DNA from: Bartonella sp. M0283
Lineage (GTDB): Bacteria; Pseudomonadota; Alphaproteobacteria; Rhizobiales; Rhizobiaceae
DNA: 64,000 nucleotides
Assembly (NCBI RefSeq): GCF_016100455.1
Contig: NZ_JACFSK010000001.1
Span: 930,001 to 994,000 of the forward strand
Direction of reading: 5' to 3'
In this document: positions 51,290 through 60,766 of the stretch, piece by piece
Position numbering within the stretch: position 1 is the first letter of the stretch
Layout of the letters: each line of letters starts with the position of its first letter
Notes under the pieces: model-generated
Database searches by the model: none
Seen by the model: only the letters and a program-made list of their open reading frames with translations
What the model was told of the DNA's origin: nothing
Position numbers and translations under genes: made by a program

Positions 51290-52245
51290 TCTTCAATTTT
51301 TCTTTTTTTTCGTCCGTCTTTTGCCTCTACACCAATTTGATCACTGACGAGATAACGCGGACGATTTTTGACCTCGTAAAATATTTGGCGCACATAGGCT
51401 GAAAGAACGCAAAAACAGGAGAGAATTGCCACGCCTGTTATCAGCACAACCAAAATCAAAGTGGAAAACCCGCCAACGGACTTTCCCATAATTTTCGAAA
51501 TTAAGGCTTCTCCGCCAATCACCGTTGCAAAGATCATGAAGAGAAATGTTAAAAGCCAGATAACAATTAATGGTTTTGCTGAAAAACCCGTTAGAGAATC
51601 CACTGCCAGTCGAATTTTTTTCCAAAATGAAAAACTACTTTTTCCATTTTGTCGATCAGCTGGAATGAATGAAAGGCTTTTTTGCTTGAAACCAATCCAT
51701 TGAACAACTCCCCGATAAAAAAAGAGTTTTTCCGGCAAAGCGTTCAGCGCAGTGACAACTTTGCGGTCCAGAAGTATAAAATCACAAGATCCATCGATAT
51801 CATTTTCGGTAATCCAATGGAAAATTTTATAAAAAAACTTGGCTGCCAACCGGTTGAAAAACGATTCTTTCTGACGCTCCTGTTTTACAGCTAAAACAAT
51901 CTCAGCCCCTTCTTCCCAAAGTTTGAGCATTGACTCCATCAATTCTGGGGGGTGTTGCAAATCACAATCAATCGTAATGACTACATCGCTATCCGCCAAT
52001 GAAAGGCCGGCAGCAATAGCTGCTTCTTTCCCGAAGTTTTTGGCCAAACGTATGCCCAAAAGTTTAAAATTCTCCGGAACAATTTCTTTTAAGCTTGACC
52101 AGCTATTATCTTTTGACCCATCATCAACCATGATGATCGTCAAATCATAATCCATACCGGCGAAAATATGCGCTACTTTTTCAACAAACAGTTGAAGACC
52201 GCGTCCTTCATTATAAAATGGGCTTATCACAGAAACTGTTGTCAT
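51286..52245 (-). CDS. gtrB: GtrB-like lipid-phosphate glycosyltransferase (GT2)
   Basis: A 319-residue GT2 enzyme that transfers a sugar from a nucleotide donor to undecaprenyl phosphate. The nucleotide-binding opening is SVISPFYNEG, with VDDGSKDNS and the metal-binding DCD in TIDCDLQHPPE. The late IPADRQNGKSSFSFWKK is typical of GtrB/DPM1-type enzymes. Two strong membrane helices near residues 225-285 and a charged cytoplasmic tail follow. I use the ATG at 52245. It is divergent from parE and overlaps the deacetylase gene. The gtrA and GtrII-like partners are on the opposite strand. Confidence 0.9.
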   Translation of the reverse strand: MTTVSVISPFYNEGRGLQLFVEKVAHIFAGMDYDLTIIMVDDGSKDNSWSSLKEIVPENFKLLGIRLAKNFGKEAAIAAGLSLADSDVVITIDCDLQHPPELMESMLKLWEEGAEIVLAVKQERQKESFFNRLAAKFFYKIFHWITENDIDGSCDFILLDRKVVTALNALPEKLFFYRGVVQWIGFKQKSLSFIPADRQNGKSSFSFWKKIRLAVDSLTGFSAKPLIVIWLLTFLFMIFATVIGGEALISKIMGKSVGGFSTLILVVLITGVAILSCFCVLSAYVRQIFYEVKNRPRYLVSDQIGVEAKDGRKKRKIEE

Positions 52246-52419
52246 TGCTCTCACCCGCAAATATTATAGCCGTGTATACTCTTTCGCACGAATTGATCAC
52301 AAAGAAAAGTATAGCGAACATAACACGAACATTCTCGCTTTTTTTCGTCAAATGTGTAAAATCTATACGAATCGCACGAACTGACTTTCTGTTAATTATT
52401 GGATATATAATCGGGACCG

Positions 52420-54498
52420 ATGGACGAGAAACATAATGACCTTTTTGGCAACTTGCAAAGCCAAACCGAAACCGTAAAACAACTTGTCGATTCTCCCTCG
52501 AAAACTACAAATTCGGGGAAAAAAGATAGGCAGACATCGAAGTCTCTGAATATCACTACCGACGCTGAAGATAGCTATGATGCGTCTTCGATTCGTGTAT
52601 TGGAAGGTCTCGAGCCTGTGCGTTTGCGGCCTGGTATGTATATTGGCGGCACAGATAAGAAAGCACTCCATCATTTATTTGCGGAAGTTATCGATAATTC
52701 CATGGATGAAGCCGTCGCCGGTTACGCCAATTTCATCGAAGTCACGCTGGATAATGAAGGTTACCTCACCGTTACGGATAACGGGCGCGGCATACCGGTT
52801 GAAAACCATCCGCAAATGCCGGATAAGTCGACACTCGAAGTCATTATGACCGAGCTTCATTCCGGCGGCAAATTCGACGGAAAAGCTTATGAAACGTCGG
52901 GTGGCTTGCATGGCGTCGGTATTTCGGTCGTTAATGCGTTATCCGATGACATGGAAGTCGAAGTAGCGCGTGGACGTCGGCTTTACCGCCAGCGTTTTTC
53001 ACGCGGAATTCCGCAAACAGGGCTAGAGGATTTAGGCGAAATTCATAATCGTCGCGGCACGCGCGTGCGTTTTCACCCCGATGCAGAAATATTTGGTCCA
53101 AAAGCCGCTTTTGACCCTGAATTGATATATAAAATGGCACGCTCCAAGGCATATCTCTTCGGTGGCGTTGAAATCCGTTGGAATTGTGCGCCGGAAAAAC
53201 TCGCCGGAAAAAACGATATCCCTGAAAAAGCTGTCTTTCATTTTCCGGGCGGGTTGAAAGATTTTTTAAGTTCATCCCTCAATGGAGAATACCAAGTCAC
53301 TTCCGATATTTTTGCAGGAAAAACTGAACAACGCGGCGGCCATGGTTCGGTTGAATGGGCTATTACATGGTATGGTGGCGATGGCTTTGTTCATTCTTAT
53401 TGCAACACCATCCCTACCGGTGAAGGCGGAACACATGAAGCCGGTTTGAGACAGGCGCTGTTGCGGGGATTAAAAGCCTATGCCGAGTTAATCGGTAATA
53501 AACGTGCATCGGTCATTACGACAGATGATGTTATGATATCTGCTGCCGTTATGCTTTCTGTGTTTATTCGAGAACCGGAATTTGTCGGGCAGACCAAAGA
53601 CCGTTTAGCAACAGCGGAAGCACAAAAGATTGTTGAAAACGCTATTCGCGACCCCTTTGATCACTGGCTAGCCAATTCGCCACAAGAAGCGACCAAACTT
53701 CTTGATTGGGTTGTGGATAGAGCTGAAGAACGGCTCAAAAGACGTCAGGAAAAAGAAGTAAGTCGTAAAACAGCGGTTCGCAAATTGCGCCTTCCCGGAA
53801 AGCTTGCAGATTGTACACATAATTCTGCTGCCGGAGCCGAGCTGTTCCTTGTGGAAGGTGATTCTGCAGGAGGTTCGGCGAAACAGGCACGCAATCGCGC
53901 GACACAGGCTGTTTTGCCGTTAAGAGGAAAAATCCTGAATGTTGCCAGTGCCGGTCGCGATAAGCTCAGCAATAATCAGATTATTTCCGATCTCATTTTG
54001 GCACTGGGATGCGGTACCCACTCGAAATACAAAGAAAGCGACCTGCGTTATGATCGCATCATCATCATGACAGATGCGGACGTCGATGGCGCGCATATCG
54101 CGTCTTTGCTGATTACCTTTTTTTATCAGGAGATGCCTGATCTCATTCGCAAAGGACACCTGTTTTTAGCCGTTCCTCCTTTATATCGCATTTCACAAGG
54201 CGGAATTGTTGCTTATGCACGTGACGATGCTCATAAAGACGAATTATTGAAAACAAAATTCACCGGACGGGGAAAAATCGAAATCGGTCGCTTTAAAGGC
54301 TTGGGAGAAATGCGTTCCGATCAGCTCAAAGAGACAACAATGGACCCTAAAAATCGTACTTTGTTAAGAGTTGATATTGATAGCGAAAGTAATCAGGAAA
54401 CAAAAAAGGTTGTCGAAGATCTTATGGGCTCAAAACCTGAAGCGCGTTTCCATTTCATACAGGACAATGCCGAATTTGCTGATAATCTCGATATCTGA
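52420..54498 (+). CDS. parE: DNA topoisomerase IV subunit B
   Basis: ATPase subunit of topoisomerase IV, 692 residues, which unlinks daughter chromosomes. GHKL ATPase motifs: EVIDNSMDEAVAG, DNGRGIPVENH and GGLHGVGISVVNAL. TOPRIM motifs: ELFLVEGDSAGGSAKQARNR (EGDSAGG) and DADVDGAHI. It aligns with ParE rather than GyrB by its short linker to the TOPRIM domain and its ending. It stands alone, divergent from gtrB. Confidence 0.94.
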   Translation: MDEKHNDLFGNLQSQTETVKQLVDSPSKTTNSGKKDRQTSKSLNITTDAEDSYDASSIRVLEGLEPVRLRPGMYIGGTDKKALHHLFAEVIDNSMDEAVAGYANFIEVTLDNEGYLTVTDNGRGIPVENHPQMPDKSTLEVIMTELHSGGKFDGKAYETSGGLHGVGISVVNALSDDMEVEVARGRRLYRQRFSRGIPQTGLEDLGEIHNRRGTRVRFHPDAEIFGPKAAFDPELIYKMARSKAYLFGGVEIRWNCAPEKLAGKNDIPEKAVFHFPGGLKDFLSSSLNGEYQVTSDIFAGKTEQRGGHGSVEWAITWYGGDGFVHSYCNTIPTGEGGTHEAGLRQALLRGLKAYAELIGNKRASVITTDDVMISAAVMLSVFIREPEFVGQTKDRLATAEAQKIVENAIRDPFDHWLANSPQEATKLLDWVVDRAEERLKRRQEKEVSRKTAVRKLRLPGKLADCTHNSAAGAELFLVEGDSAGGSAKQARNRATQAVLPLRGKILNVASAGRDKLSNNQIISDLILALGCGTHSKYKESDLRYDRIIIMTDADVDGAHIASLLITFFYQEMPDLIRKGHLFLAVPPLYRISQGGIVAYARDDAHKDELLKTKFTGRGKIEIGRFKGLGEMRSDQLKETTMDPKNRTLLRVDIDSESNQETKKVVEDLMGSKPEARFHFIQDNAEFADNLDI

Positions 54499-55028
54499 AT
54501 AGACAGATTGAAATGTAACAGTCTTTAATTGTCATTATGGTTTTTTAATTCCCTCTCACGAACAACATCGTTTTTGCAATGGAAATTCCATCTATATAAA
54601 TTAGTGTTTATTTTGTTCACATATTGAATAAAAATAGATATTTATGTTGTTGGTTTTAAAACGTTTTTTATTTTTATATATAAAGCAGTTTTTAATTATT
54701 CAACAAATTTCCAATAATATATTTTTGACAAATTCAGGTGATGAAAAGATTTCGTCATCGGTGGAAGCTGCACCAAACATTATTTTACGTTGATTATCAC
54801 ACAAAATATAGAAAATTTCCGTTCTAATGCCGATATTGTTTCTTAAATGATCTACATTATCAGCCGGTTCTACATGATTTTTTAAATCAAAAAATACGTT
54901 TGATAAAACAATCTTCGGAAAAAGAGAATGTTGTTGTTAGATTATAAGACGGTGTCAGCATGGCCCGATGGACGAAATACGCCCCTTCCAACCGAAATTT
55001 ATAACAATCATGATAGCTCAATAATCTA
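54499..55028. other. AT-rich intergenic region between parE and recJ
   Basis: About 530 bases between convergent genes. The part from 54580 to 54720 is strongly AT-rich. An 80-codon minus-strand frame (55129-54887) is antisense in part to recJ and is not called. No tRNA or clear terminator was found. Confidence 0.5.
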
Positions 55029-56813
55029 TTAATTAGGTTCGGCGGCATCAATGACACGTAATTGGGGTAAAGCTTGCCCGTTCCAATAATTGAGGCTGAG
55101 GTTACCGGCGATATGGATGTTTTTTCCAAGATGACCCATTAAAAAGTCGCCCAACTCTGTTCCAACTGCGCGGAATGCTATGGCTTTCAACTTTTTACCC
55201 TCAACATTCGAAATGGACATAAGCAAATGCCCTTTTCCAACTTCCCGCACATCGCACAAACGGTGTGAAGGCAACACAAATACCGGCAAAGGGTTCCCTG
55301 CTCCGAAAGGTCCGGCTTTTTCAATCATTTCGTAGAGCTCTTTTGTAGCACCGGAAGCAGAAATAACACCGTCAATCAAAAGTGTTTCATGGGCATGAAT
55401 ATCGTTAACGCGAGCTGACAATTTGTGCTCGAGCCATGTTCGGAATTCTTGAATTTTACTTTTTGACACCGTGATGCCAGCGGCCATTGCATGCCCGCCT
55501 CCCTTCTCGAGAAGCCCGAGTTCAACCGCCTCGCGCACGAGCTCTCCAAGATTAATTCCGTTAATTGAACGACCCGATCCGGTAGCAGACCCGTCTTCTT
55601 TGATGGCTATCGCAAAGGCGGGGCAACGAAATTTTTCTTTGAGTCTCGCTGCGAGAATACCGACAATTCCTGGGTGCCAACCTTCATGTGCGACGACAAT
55701 TACACCTGGGTTTTGATCGATTTTCATTGACTGTAAGTCAACTTCGGCCTCCAGAAGTTGTCGAGCTTCAATGTCCTGTCTTTCTTGGTTGAGAACATTC
55801 AGCTCTTCTGCAATAGAATTGGCATCTCCCTCTGTTTTTGTCGTTAGCAAACGTGCGCCAAGTGCCTGATCTCCGATACGCCCTCCCGCATTAATTCGTG
55901 GCCCCAGTAAAAAGCCGAGATGAAAAACATTGAGCGGCTCACCTATTCTGGCAACGCGTGAAAGCGCAGCAATACCGGGATTGGACATCATCCTTGCAAC
56001 TTGAAGTCCTTTGACAACAAATGCGCGGTTAATGCCTCTCAATGGCACAACGTCGCAAACTGTTGCGAGTGCTACAAGGTCAAGATAACAAAGAATATCC
56101 GGAAACTCTTTATATCTTCCTTGTTGTTTCAGATGTTTAAGTGTCCAGGCAACAGCAATAAAAACAAGTCCGGCAGCACAAAGATGCCCCTGCCCTGACA
56201 GATCATCAGGACGGTTAGGATTCACAAGTGCATAAGCTTCCTCATGGATTTCAGACATTTGGTGGTGGTCTAGAACAACGACATCAACACCTTTTTCATG
56301 TGCTGCTTTTATCGCCTCCGGACTATTTGCTCCACAATCCGTTGTTATGATCAAACCGGCACCATCATCGGAAAGCATCTTCATAGCTTGCGGATTAGGC
56401 CCATATCCCTCTACGATGCGATCAGGTATGTAAATCGTCACGTCGAGACCGAAAAATGTCAGAAATCGAAAAAGAATGGCCGACGAACAAGCACCGTCAA
56501 CGTCATAATCGCCAAAAATAGCGACTTTTTCTTTTCGATTGATTGCTTTGACAATGCGTTGGCTTGCTTTTTCCATATCGACAAAAGTCGTCGGATCAGG
56601 TGTCAAAGCTTTCAAAGTCGGGTCGAGATAATTTATAACTTCATCTTCGGAAACCGAACGTGCAGTGAGAACACGTGCCAAAGGTTCGGCAAGACCGAAC
56701 TTTTGCGACAGAGTACGGGCATTGTTTAGCCCTTCTCTGTCAAGGCTATCAATCCACGTCTGTCCAAGTGCGGAATGCGCCACACCCAGAAAATTTTGTT
56801 TTGTCTGTTTCAT
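55029..56813 (-). CDS. recJ: Single-stranded-DNA-specific exonuclease RecJ
   Basis: A 594-residue 5'-3' single-strand exonuclease used in recombination and mismatch repair. The DHH-family motifs are FGDYDVDGACSSA and VVLDHHQMSE, the DHHA1 part includes GPRINAGGRIGD and GSGRSINGINLGE, and a C-terminal OB-like domain follows GPFGAGNPLPVF. The ATG at 56813 gives the usual N-terminus (MKQTKQNFLGVAHSALG). Confidence 0.95.
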   Translation of the reverse strand: MKQTKQNFLGVAHSALGQTWIDSLDREGLNNARTLSQKFGLAEPLARVLTARSVSEDEVINYLDPTLKALTPDPTTFVDMEKASQRIVKAINRKEKVAIFGDYDVDGACSSAILFRFLTFFGLDVTIYIPDRIVEGYGPNPQAMKMLSDDGAGLIITTDCGANSPEAIKAAHEKGVDVVVLDHHQMSEIHEEAYALVNPNRPDDLSGQGHLCAAGLVFIAVAWTLKHLKQQGRYKEFPDILCYLDLVALATVCDVVPLRGINRAFVVKGLQVARMMSNPGIAALSRVARIGEPLNVFHLGFLLGPRINAGGRIGDQALGARLLTTKTEGDANSIAEELNVLNQERQDIEARQLLEAEVDLQSMKIDQNPGVIVVAHEGWHPGIVGILAARLKEKFRCPAFAIAIKEDGSATGSGRSINGINLGELVREAVELGLLEKGGGHAMAAGITVSKSKIQEFRTWLEHKLSARVNDIHAHETLLIDGVISASGATKELYEMIEKAGPFGAGNPLPVFVLPSHRLCDVREVGKGHLLMSISNVEGKKLKAIAFRAVGTELGDFLMGHLGKNIHIAGNLSLNYWNGQALPQLRVIDAAEPN

Positions 56814-56915
56814 GATTGATTTGATACAACAAAACAGCACTGAAAGCGAAGGACAAAAATCGGATTAAACTAATCCCGACAGAGCGAAGCATAGACATTT
56901 TACACAATTGCTTCG

Positions 56916-56954
56916 AGCCTTCAGCCCTTTTTGATATATCCACGGCTGAAGGCT
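56916..56954. repeat. Perfect 11-bp inverted repeat between metY and recJ
   Basis: AGCCTTCAGCC (56916-56926) and GGCTGAAGGCT (56944-56954) are perfectly complementary, with a 17-base loop. It lies about 30 bases after the end of the sulfhydrylase gene and about 100 bases before recJ. Neither strand has a T tract after the stem, so it is not a classic terminator. Confidence 0.85.
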
Positions 56955-56984
56955 ACAATATTCGTAATTGACCGAATTTTCCAG

Positions 56985-58268
56985 TCAAATCTGGTTCAAA
57001 GCCTGTTCGATGTCGCCAATGATATCCTTGATATCTTCAATTCCAATTGACAGGCGAACAACATCCGGTCCTGCTCCGGCAGCAATTTTTTGACTATCAG
57101 TGAGCTGACGGTGTGTGGTGGAAGCCGGATGGATAACAAGGGACCGTGTGTCGCCAATATTTGCAAGAAGCGAAAATAACTTCAATGACGAAGCAAATTT
57201 TACACCAGCTTCATAGCCGCCTTTTACTCCAAACGTAAAGACCGAACCGGCACCTTTAGGGGCGTAGCGCTGCTGCAATTTATGATATTTATTGCCGGTC
57301 AAACCTGCATAGTTAACCCAGGAAACCTTGTTATGTTTTTCAAGATATTGCGCTACAGCTAAAGCGTTATCGCTATGTTTTTGCATACGTAGCGGTAAAG
57401 TTTCCGCACCCGTCAAAATAAGGAATGCATTGAACGGCGAAATCGTCGGACCAAAATCACGCATTCCCAAAACGCGGGCGGCAGTTGCAAAAGCAGCGTT
57501 ACCAGTTGCTTCGTAAATAACAAGACCGGCATAATCCGGACGCGGTTCTGTCAATTTTTTATAATGTCCCGATTTACCCCAATCGAATGTACCGCCGTCG
57601 ATGAGAAGACCGCCCATCGAATTGCCATGGCCACCGATAAATTTTGTGAGAGAATGAACAACAATATCTGCTCCGTGTTCTATCGGGCGCAAAAGATAAG
57701 GTGTTGCAAGCGTATTATCAACTATGAGAGGAACACCGTGAGCATGGGCAATCTTTGCAATTGCCTCAATATCAACGACGATGCCACCAGGATTTGCGAA
57801 GCTTTCAATAAAAATCGCACGAGTCTTGTCGTCAATCTGCTTCTCGAACGATTGCGGATCTTCACTGTCGGCCCAACGGACTTGCCAGTCAAATGATTTG
57901 AAAGCATTTGCAAACTGGTTAATAGAACCGCCATATAATTGACGTCCCGCAACAAAATTTTCACCTGGTTCCATGAGCGTGTGGAATGTAAGAAACTCGG
58001 CAGCATGACCGGATGCTGTTGCCAAGGCTGCTGTGCCACCTTCGAGTGCTGCTACTTTTTCCTCAAGAACTGCCTGTGTCGGATTGGTGATACGGCCATA
58101 GATGTTTCCTGGTTCTGTCAAAGCAAAACGGTTTGCTGCCTGATCAGCGTCCTTGAACACATAAGCTGTCGTTTGATAAATTGGTGTAATCCGCGCTCCG
58201 GTTGTCGGATCCGGAGCAGTTCCCGCATGAACCGCCAATGTTTCTATTCCAGGTGTAACTTTTGTCAT
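56985..58268 (-). CDS. metY: O-acetylhomoserine sulfhydrylase (PLP-dependent)
   Basis: Makes homocysteine from O-acetylhomoserine and sulfide in methionine synthesis. In 427 residues the N-terminal TLAVHAGTAPDPTTGARITP, the YGRITNPT motif and the PLP-binding lysine in VHSLTKFIGGHGN are all standard for the Cys/Met-metabolism PLP family, and the length and C-terminal LVIHPASTTHRQL favour MetY over MetB, MetC or MetZ. I use the third ATG (58268), six bases after GGAG. No SAM-II riboswitch pattern was seen upstream. Confidence 0.92.
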   Translation of the reverse strand: MTKVTPGIETLAVHAGTAPDPTTGARITPIYQTTAYVFKDADQAANRFALTEPGNIYGRITNPTQAVLEEKVAALEGGTAALATASGHAAEFLTFHTLMEPGENFVAGRQLYGGSINQFANAFKSFDWQVRWADSEDPQSFEKQIDDKTRAIFIESFANPGGIVVDIEAIAKIAHAHGVPLIVDNTLATPYLLRPIEHGADIVVHSLTKFIGGHGNSMGGLLIDGGTFDWGKSGHYKKLTEPRPDYAGLVIYEATGNAAFATAARVLGMRDFGPTISPFNAFLILTGAETLPLRMQKHSDNALAVAQYLEKHNKVSWVNYAGLTGNKYHKLQQRYAPKGAGSVFTFGVKGGYEAGVKFASSLKLFSLLANIGDTRSLVIHPASTTHRQLTDSQKIAAGAGPDVVRLSIGIEDIKDIIGDIEQALNQI

Positions 58269-59588
58269 TTTCATCTCCATAGAGCGTCGCGCAATATTTA
58301 TTTAAAATGAGGCTAGAGGACACCGAGAATGAGTACAAGAAAACAATTTCTTTAATCCCTTAATTATTACTCGTTTCATCTCACAATACCCCGACTTTTG
58401 ATATTTGTTTTCCCTGTAATTTTCTTCCGGCCAAATAGAAAAGATTTTAGAAAGATAAAATCCGTATGAGAACTCTAGCAAAACCCGTCATTTTCGCTCT
58501 TTGTTAAAGACAATTATCTATTTTGTAACATCAACGAAGCTCTCATGATTTATCGGGAAAAGTCATTTATTGCGCGATAAATCATTTGTTGTCTGTGTTT
58601 TGCGACGTGAAATTAAAAAACCGCTATCACCTTTAGAGGTTCGCCCGTTCTCAAACCTGAAGAACCCATCCCTTCAGTTATGATGATAAACAAAAACCGC
58701 ACGTCAATTTTATTCGTTATGGCAATGAAGCTGAACTTTTCCGATCAATATTTTACGTAGAAAACGGTAAACGACACCATTTTGTAAAAAACCGGCAACA
58801 TGTTAGCCCGTTTCATAATTTGACAACCGGTTAGCAGTTGAACTTTATGCACTCTTCTTCAAGTTCCGATTCAGAGAAATTCTATAAAACCATAAAAACA
58901 AACGATAATGATAACAGCCTTTATCTTTCGTTTGTCATGAGCTGCCACGTCGCATCTTTCATAGCGGCTTGAAAATTGATTATTGAATTTCAAGTTCACA
59001 ACCTCGCCTTCCGTGAAGGCAAAAGGAATTTATTGAGCCTTATCGTTCGGCTTGCGTTTTAACCTGTAACAATTGTCTCCTTACAGAATTTATTCCGTCG
59101 GAAGGCAATCATATAAAACAATGGGTCGGTATTGATAGTCAATGATTTCTCTTTCGCCCCACTCTCAATCCATCCGCAGGCGTATTGAAGCCGATGCGGA
59201 CAAATTATCTCAATTACAATATTTCGTAAAAACCTGTTCCAAAATATTGTTTTGACAATAAAACAAATGCATTCAATAAGCACTTAAAAGCGATACACCT
59301 GATCGGACATTCATATTTTGCTGCAGTGCAACACGAGCCTTGATTGCGCGTCGATACCGATCGCTTAACCCAACTTGTTTGTGCCGGCCATTAAGCTACT
59401 CACCTCTTTGATTTCTCGACATATTTTAGATTTTCTTGATGATAGTTCTGTAAAAATTTTCATTCTAATGGCAAAATTCGAGAAGCAGAGGTAAATCCTT
59501 GGTGTAATCGTCGTAATCAACAACCAGACAATAGTGGTATTATATTACCGTTATTGCAAAATATTGGAAATATTGGTTTATTTTTCGA
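58269..59588. other. Long gene-free region between metY and rplM
   Basis: About 1.3 kb without a supported gene on either strand, unusual in this compact window. It must hold the metY promoter at its left end. A perfect hairpin GCCTTC-CGT-GAAGGC is at 59006-59020 without a T tract. A 74-codon minus-strand frame (59283-59059) has no ribosome-binding site or recognisable features. No tRNA pattern was found. Confidence 0.5.
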
Positions 59589-59615
59589 TTGACGTAATAG
59601 TTGCAAGCCTATAAG
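59589..59615 (+). promoter_or_regulatory. Candidate promoter of rplM-rpsI
   Basis: TTGACG (59589-59594) and TATAAG (59610-59615) are 15 bases apart, slightly short of the optimum, about 108 bases before the rplM start. Confidence 0.4.
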
Positions 59616-59645
59616 AAGCTCGCACGTGTCGTATTCGGCACAATT

Positions 59646-59701
59646 GTTGCGGTATCATATCGCAACGCTAAGCAACAAAAAACGCCCTTGTTCAACAAGG
59701 G
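59646..59701 (+). promoter_or_regulatory. Two hairpins in the rplM leader
   Basis: GTTGCG (59646-59651) pairs with CGCAAC (59661-59666), and CCCTTG (59685-59690) pairs with CAAGGG (59696-59701). The second ends about ten bases before the AGGAAAG ribosome-binding site. A ribosomal-protein autoregulatory leader is possible; only the pairings are seen directly. Confidence 0.35.
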
Positions 59702-59722
59702 ATTTTAAAAAGGAAAGCTTCA

Positions 59723-60187
59723 ATGGCAACTTTTTCACAAAAGCCCGCTGAAGTGGCCAAGAAATGGGTCATTATTGACGCAGAGAACCTTGTTTTAGGT
59801 CGTCTTGCCACACTGGTAGCCAACCGGTTACGCGGTAAACACAAACCAACTTATACACCTCATGTTGATGATGGTGATAATGTTATCGTAATCAATGCCG
59901 ACAAAGTCGTTTTGACCGGCAAAAAACTTCATAACAAAAAATATTACTGGCATACCGGATATATCGGCAGCGTCAAAGAACGCACAGCCCGCCAAATTCT
60001 TGAGGGACGTTTTCCTGAAAGAGTTATCGAGAAAGCTGTTGAACGCATGATTCCGCGTGGTCCTCTTGGCCGTCGGCAGATGAAAAATTTGCGTGTCTAT
60101 GCTGGAACAAAACATCCTCATGAAGCCCAGCAACCTGAAGTTATCAATGTTGGTGCACTCAACCGTAAAAATAAAAGGATTGCTTAA
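59723..60187 (+). CDS. rplM: 50S ribosomal protein L13
   Basis: A 154-residue large-subunit protein. [28 protein letters not shown] (seen as [19 protein letters not shown]) and the [21 protein letters not shown] region are diagnostic. AGGAAAG precedes the ATG. rpsI follows after two bases. Confidence 0.98.
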   Translation: MATFSQKPAEVAKKWVIIDAENLVLGRLATLVANRLRGKHKPTYTPHVDDGDNVIVINADKVVLTGKKLHNKKYYWHTGYIGSVKERTARQILEGRFPERVIEKAVERMIPRGPLGRRQMKNLRVYAGTKHPHEAQQPEVINVGALNRKNKRIA

Positions 60188-60189
60188 TT

Positions 60190-60678
60190 ATGGCCGAGAT
60201 TAGTTCTTTTTCTGAGCTTGGTGCGGCAACCGAAACGGTTGTAGCTCCTGCAGCACCGGAAGCTCCTGTTCACGAACGTAAACTTGACGCTCAAGGACGT
60301 TCCTATGCTACAGGTAAACGTAAAGACGCTATTGCACGCGTTTGGATAAAACCCGGTAGCGGCAAAATTGTCGTCAACGGTAAAGATTTTGACAAATATT
60401 TTGCACGCCCTGTTTTGCAGATGATTTTGCGTCAGCCAATTCTTGCGGCAAATCGCGATGGTCAGTTCGACATTATTGCATCGGTTGCCGGTGGTGGTCT
60501 TTCCGGTCAAGCAGGTGCTGTTCGTCACGGCATTTCCAAGGCTTTGACCTATTTCGAACCTGGTCTGCGTTCGGTACTGAAGAAGGGTGGCTTCCTTACT
60601 CGTGATAGCCGCGTTGTTGAACGTAAGAAATATGGTAAGGCAAAAGCCCGCCGTTCTTTCCAGTTCTCCAAACGTTAA
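60190..60678 (+). CDS. rpsI: 30S ribosomal protein S9
   Basis: Small-subunit protein of 162 residues, with the alphaproteobacterial N-terminal extension of about 35 residues rich in Ala, Pro and Glu. The conserved core is [19 protein letters not shown], and the C-terminus [17 protein letters not shown] reaches the ribosomal P site. It is coupled to rplM and followed by a strong terminator. Confidence 0.98.
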   Translation: MAEISSFSELGAATETVVAPAAPEAPVHERKLDAQGRSYATGKRKDAIARVWIKPGSGKIVVNGKDFDKYFARPVLQMILRQPILAANRDGQFDIIASVAGGGLSGQAGAVRHGISKALTYFEPGLRSVLKKGGFLTRDSRVVERKKYGKAKARRSFQFSKR

Positions 60679-60696
60679 TTTCTATTTTGTGTTCGG

Positions 60697-60723
60697 AAAA
60701 GCCCCGTTTTGCGGGGCTTTTTT
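60697..60723 (+). terminator. Rho-independent terminator of rplM-rpsI
   Basis: GCCCCG and CGGGGC form a stem around TTTTG, extended by flanking A-T pairs, followed by TTTTTT. It starts 18 bases after the rpsI stop. Read in reverse it also has a T tract, so it may serve divK as well. Confidence 0.93.
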
Positions 60724-60766
60724 ATTTCTGTAATCTAACGAATCAAAAAATCTTGACGAGAAGATC

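Noticed and set aside
58281..58400. SAM-II riboswitch upstream of the O-acetylhomoserine sulfhydrylase gene
   Set aside because: Common in alphaproteobacterial methionine genes, but the conserved CGTGGTGATTTG segment and the matching pseudoknot arm are not found in the minus-strand leader.
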